Source: Candidatus Zipacnadia bacterium (lineage in GTDB: Bacteria; Armatimonadota; Zipacnadia; Zipacnadales; Zipacnadaceae). From it: 7,025 nucleotides of DNA. The DNA lies in NCBI GenBank assembly GCA_029821455.1, contig JALGTI010000157.1, positions 1-7,025 on the forward strand, read 5' to 3'. The notes under the pieces are model-generated. The model was not told the DNA's origin. It searched no databases and saw nothing but the letters and a program-made list of their open reading frames with translations. The position numbers were made by a program, and so were the translations under genes. Below, in pieces: positions 5,606 to 7,025 of the stretch. The first letter of the stretch is position 1. Each line of letters starts with the position of its first letter.

Positions 5606-7025
5606 CTATGCCTTTCGCCAGATGGTGCCGGTTGGCGTGTCCTCCAGGATTATGCCCCGGGCGTGGAGTCGGTCGCGGATTTGGTCGGCGCGGGCGAAGT
5701 CCTTATTAGCCCGGGCCTGCTCGCGCTCGGTAATTAGCGCCTCGATCTCAGCATCCAAAGCCGCCGGGCCGCCAGCCCTAGCCTTCTCCACTTCGTCCCC
5801 CATAAAGCCCAGCACCTGATCGGCATCAGCCAGGAAGTCCAGCAGGCCAGCACGGTCTCCTGACTTGAACTGGCCTTCGTCAATAAGGACATTGAAGGCG
5901 CCGATGGCCTCGAATACGGTTCCCATCGCGCCGGGTACGTTAAGGTCATTGTCCATAGCCGCAATGAAGTCAGCGTGCGCCTTGTCCAGCACCTGGGCCG
6001 CTTGCTCGGTCTGGCCGGCCTCCAGTTGCAACTGCGGTAGGCGCTGGAGGAACGCGAACAGGTGACTGATAGCATGCTCGCTCTGGTGCAGGCCATCCAG
6101 CGTGAAGTTGAGCTGCTTGCGATAATGGGCAGTGAGGAGCTGATGCCTGACCGCCTCGGGTCGGAAGCCCTGCTCCAGGAGGTCGCGGAGGGTGTAGAAG
6201 TTGCCCAGTGACTTGGACATCTTCTGGCCGTCCACGAGCAGATGCTCCGGATGAACCCAGACGCGGCAGAACGGCTTGCCCGTGAAGGCCTCACTCTGGG
6301 CGATCTCGTTCTCGTGGTGGGGAAAGAGCAGGTCCACCGCGCCGGTGTGGATGTCAAGCGTGTCACCGAGGTATGCGTGGGCCATCGCCGAGCACTCAAT
6401 GTGCCAGCCCGGTCGGCCCGGGCCCCAGGGGCTGTCCCACGATGGTTCGCCTTCCTTCGCTGCCTTCCAGAGCGCAAAGTCACCGGCCTCCTCGCGGTCA
6501 TACTCGTCGCCCTCCAGACGCCCGAAGGCGCTGTCGCGGGCCTCTGAGTCCGGCCGGACGCCCGACAGTATCCCGTAGCGCGGGAAGCTAGACAGATCGA
6601 AATAGACGCTCCCCTCGGCAACGTAGGCATGGCCCTTCTCGACCAGGCCTTGGACCATCTCCAGCATCTGGGGGATATGCTCGGTGGCGCGGGGATACTG
6701 CCAGGCTGGCTCAATGTTGAGGGCCGCCATATCCTCCATAAAGAACTGTTCGTAGCGGCGAGTGTATTCGCTCAGTTCGACACCCTCATCACGCGCCCCG
6801 CGAATGGTCTTGTCATCCACATCGGTGATGTTCATGACCTGATGAACCTCGTAACCCGCATAACGCAGCCAGCGGCAGAGGCTGTCGTAGAAGACGAAGC
6901 TGCGCAGGTTACCGATGTGAGCAAAGTCGTAGACGGTTGGCCCGCAGGAGTAAAGCTTGACGGTTTTGCCGTCGGCCGGCTGGAATTCCTCTTCTTTGCG
7001 GGTTAGGGTATTGTAGAGTTTGAGC
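5606..7025 (-). CDS. cysS: Cysteinyl-tRNA synthetase, lacking its extreme N-terminus at the window edge
   Basis: A class I aminoacyl-tRNA synthetase that charges tRNA(Cys) with cysteine. It reads from the right edge: 472 residues are visible, beginning LKLYNTLTRKEEEF; the internal ATG at 6835 is not the start. In visible numbering, the catalytic signature HIGN is at 36-39 and KMSKS at 268-272. The zinc ligands C27 (YSCGPTVYD), C211 (HIECSAMA), H236 and E240 (PHHENE) keep the E. coli spacing of 25 and 4 residues between the last three. The C-terminal part is the helical tRNA-binding domain, ending IILEDTPTGTIWRKA. E. coli has its first zinc ligand at 28, so only about one residue is missing; the edge base is G on the coding strand, as expected if ATG comes directly before. 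The gene is convergent with mtaD, 7 bases apart. The protein looks intact with no frameshift. Confidence 0.96.
   Translation of the reverse strand, partial: LKLYNTLTRKEEEFQPADGKTVKLYSCGPTVYDFAHIGNLRSFVFYDSLCRWLRYAGYEVHQVMNITDVDDKTIRGARDEGVELSEYTRRYEQFFMEDMAALNIEPAWQYPRATEHIPQMLEMVQGLVEKGHAYVAEGSVYFDLSSFPRYGILSGVRPDSEARDSAFGRLEGDEYDREEAGDFALWKAAKEGEPSWDSPWGPGRPGWHIECSAMAHAYLGDTLDIHTGAVDLLFPHHENEIAQSEAFTGKPFCRVWVHPEHLLVDGQKMSKSLGNFYTLRDLLEQGFRPEAVRHQLLTAHYRKQLNFTLDGLHQSEHAISHLFAFLQRLPQLQLEAGQTEQAAQVLDKAHADFIAAMDNDLNVPGAMGTVFEAIGAFNVLIDEGQFKSGDRAGLLDFLADADQVLGFMGDEVEKARAGGPAALDAEIEALITEREQARANKDFARADQIRDRLHARGIILEDTPTGTIWRKA

Noticed and set aside
5734..6714. 326-residue second - strand frame within cysS
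   Set aside because: It overlaps cysS in another frame, is Arg/Ser/Pro-rich and low in complexity, and cysS is complete and conserved.
6242..7006. Several + strand frames of 72-125 residues opposite cysS
   Set aside because: They are the reverse of a highly conserved synthetase gene, and no family features are seen in their products.

Overview
This 7-kb window is an ordinary, densely coding bacterial chromosome segment. GC content is roughly 60% by eye, and Shine-Dalgarno sites of the AGGTGA type recur upstream of the starts. It holds seven genes: six on the + strand and one incomplete gene on the - strand. I see no RNA gene, CRISPR array, insertion sequence or phage gene. The organism cannot be named from this. 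The dyad repeats in the one real intergenic region resemble repeats I associate with uncultured Chloroflexota-like or Armatimonadota-like genomes, but that is a low-confidence impression.

Layout: (1) 21-3263 is a tight run of four + strand genes: a PHP-domain metal-dependent phosphoesterase, a secreted lipoprotein of unknown function, D-aminoacyl-tRNA deacylase (dtd), and a seven-repeat TPR protein. The first two overlap by one base. dtd follows the lipoprotein by six bases and appears to start at a rare CTG codon. (2) 3264-3633 is a 370-base gap with three different inverted-repeat structures; it probably separates two transcription units. (3) 3634-5598 holds a glyoxalase II-like metallo-beta-lactamase-fold hydrolase, which ends in three consecutive stop codons, and a 5-methylthioadenosine/S-adenosylhomocysteine deaminase (mtaD-type), 30 bases apart. 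(4) cysS (cysteinyl-tRNA synthetase) lies on the - strand, converges on mtaD with a 7-base gap, and runs off the right edge with probably only its start codon missing.

Functionally, dtd and cysS both serve tRNA charging and proofreading, and the mtaD product recycles the nucleoside by-products of S-adenosylmethionine use. The PHP protein, TPR protein and MBL hydrolase have recognisable folds but unknown substrates. The order dtd then MBL hydrolase recalls the rel-dtd-MBL-hisS-aspS order known from Firmicutes, here interrupted by the TPR gene and the repeat-bearing gap. I found no convincing new multi-gene system. The observations most worth a second look are the CTG start and altered active-site motif of Dtd, the repeat cluster, and the orphan lipoprotein.
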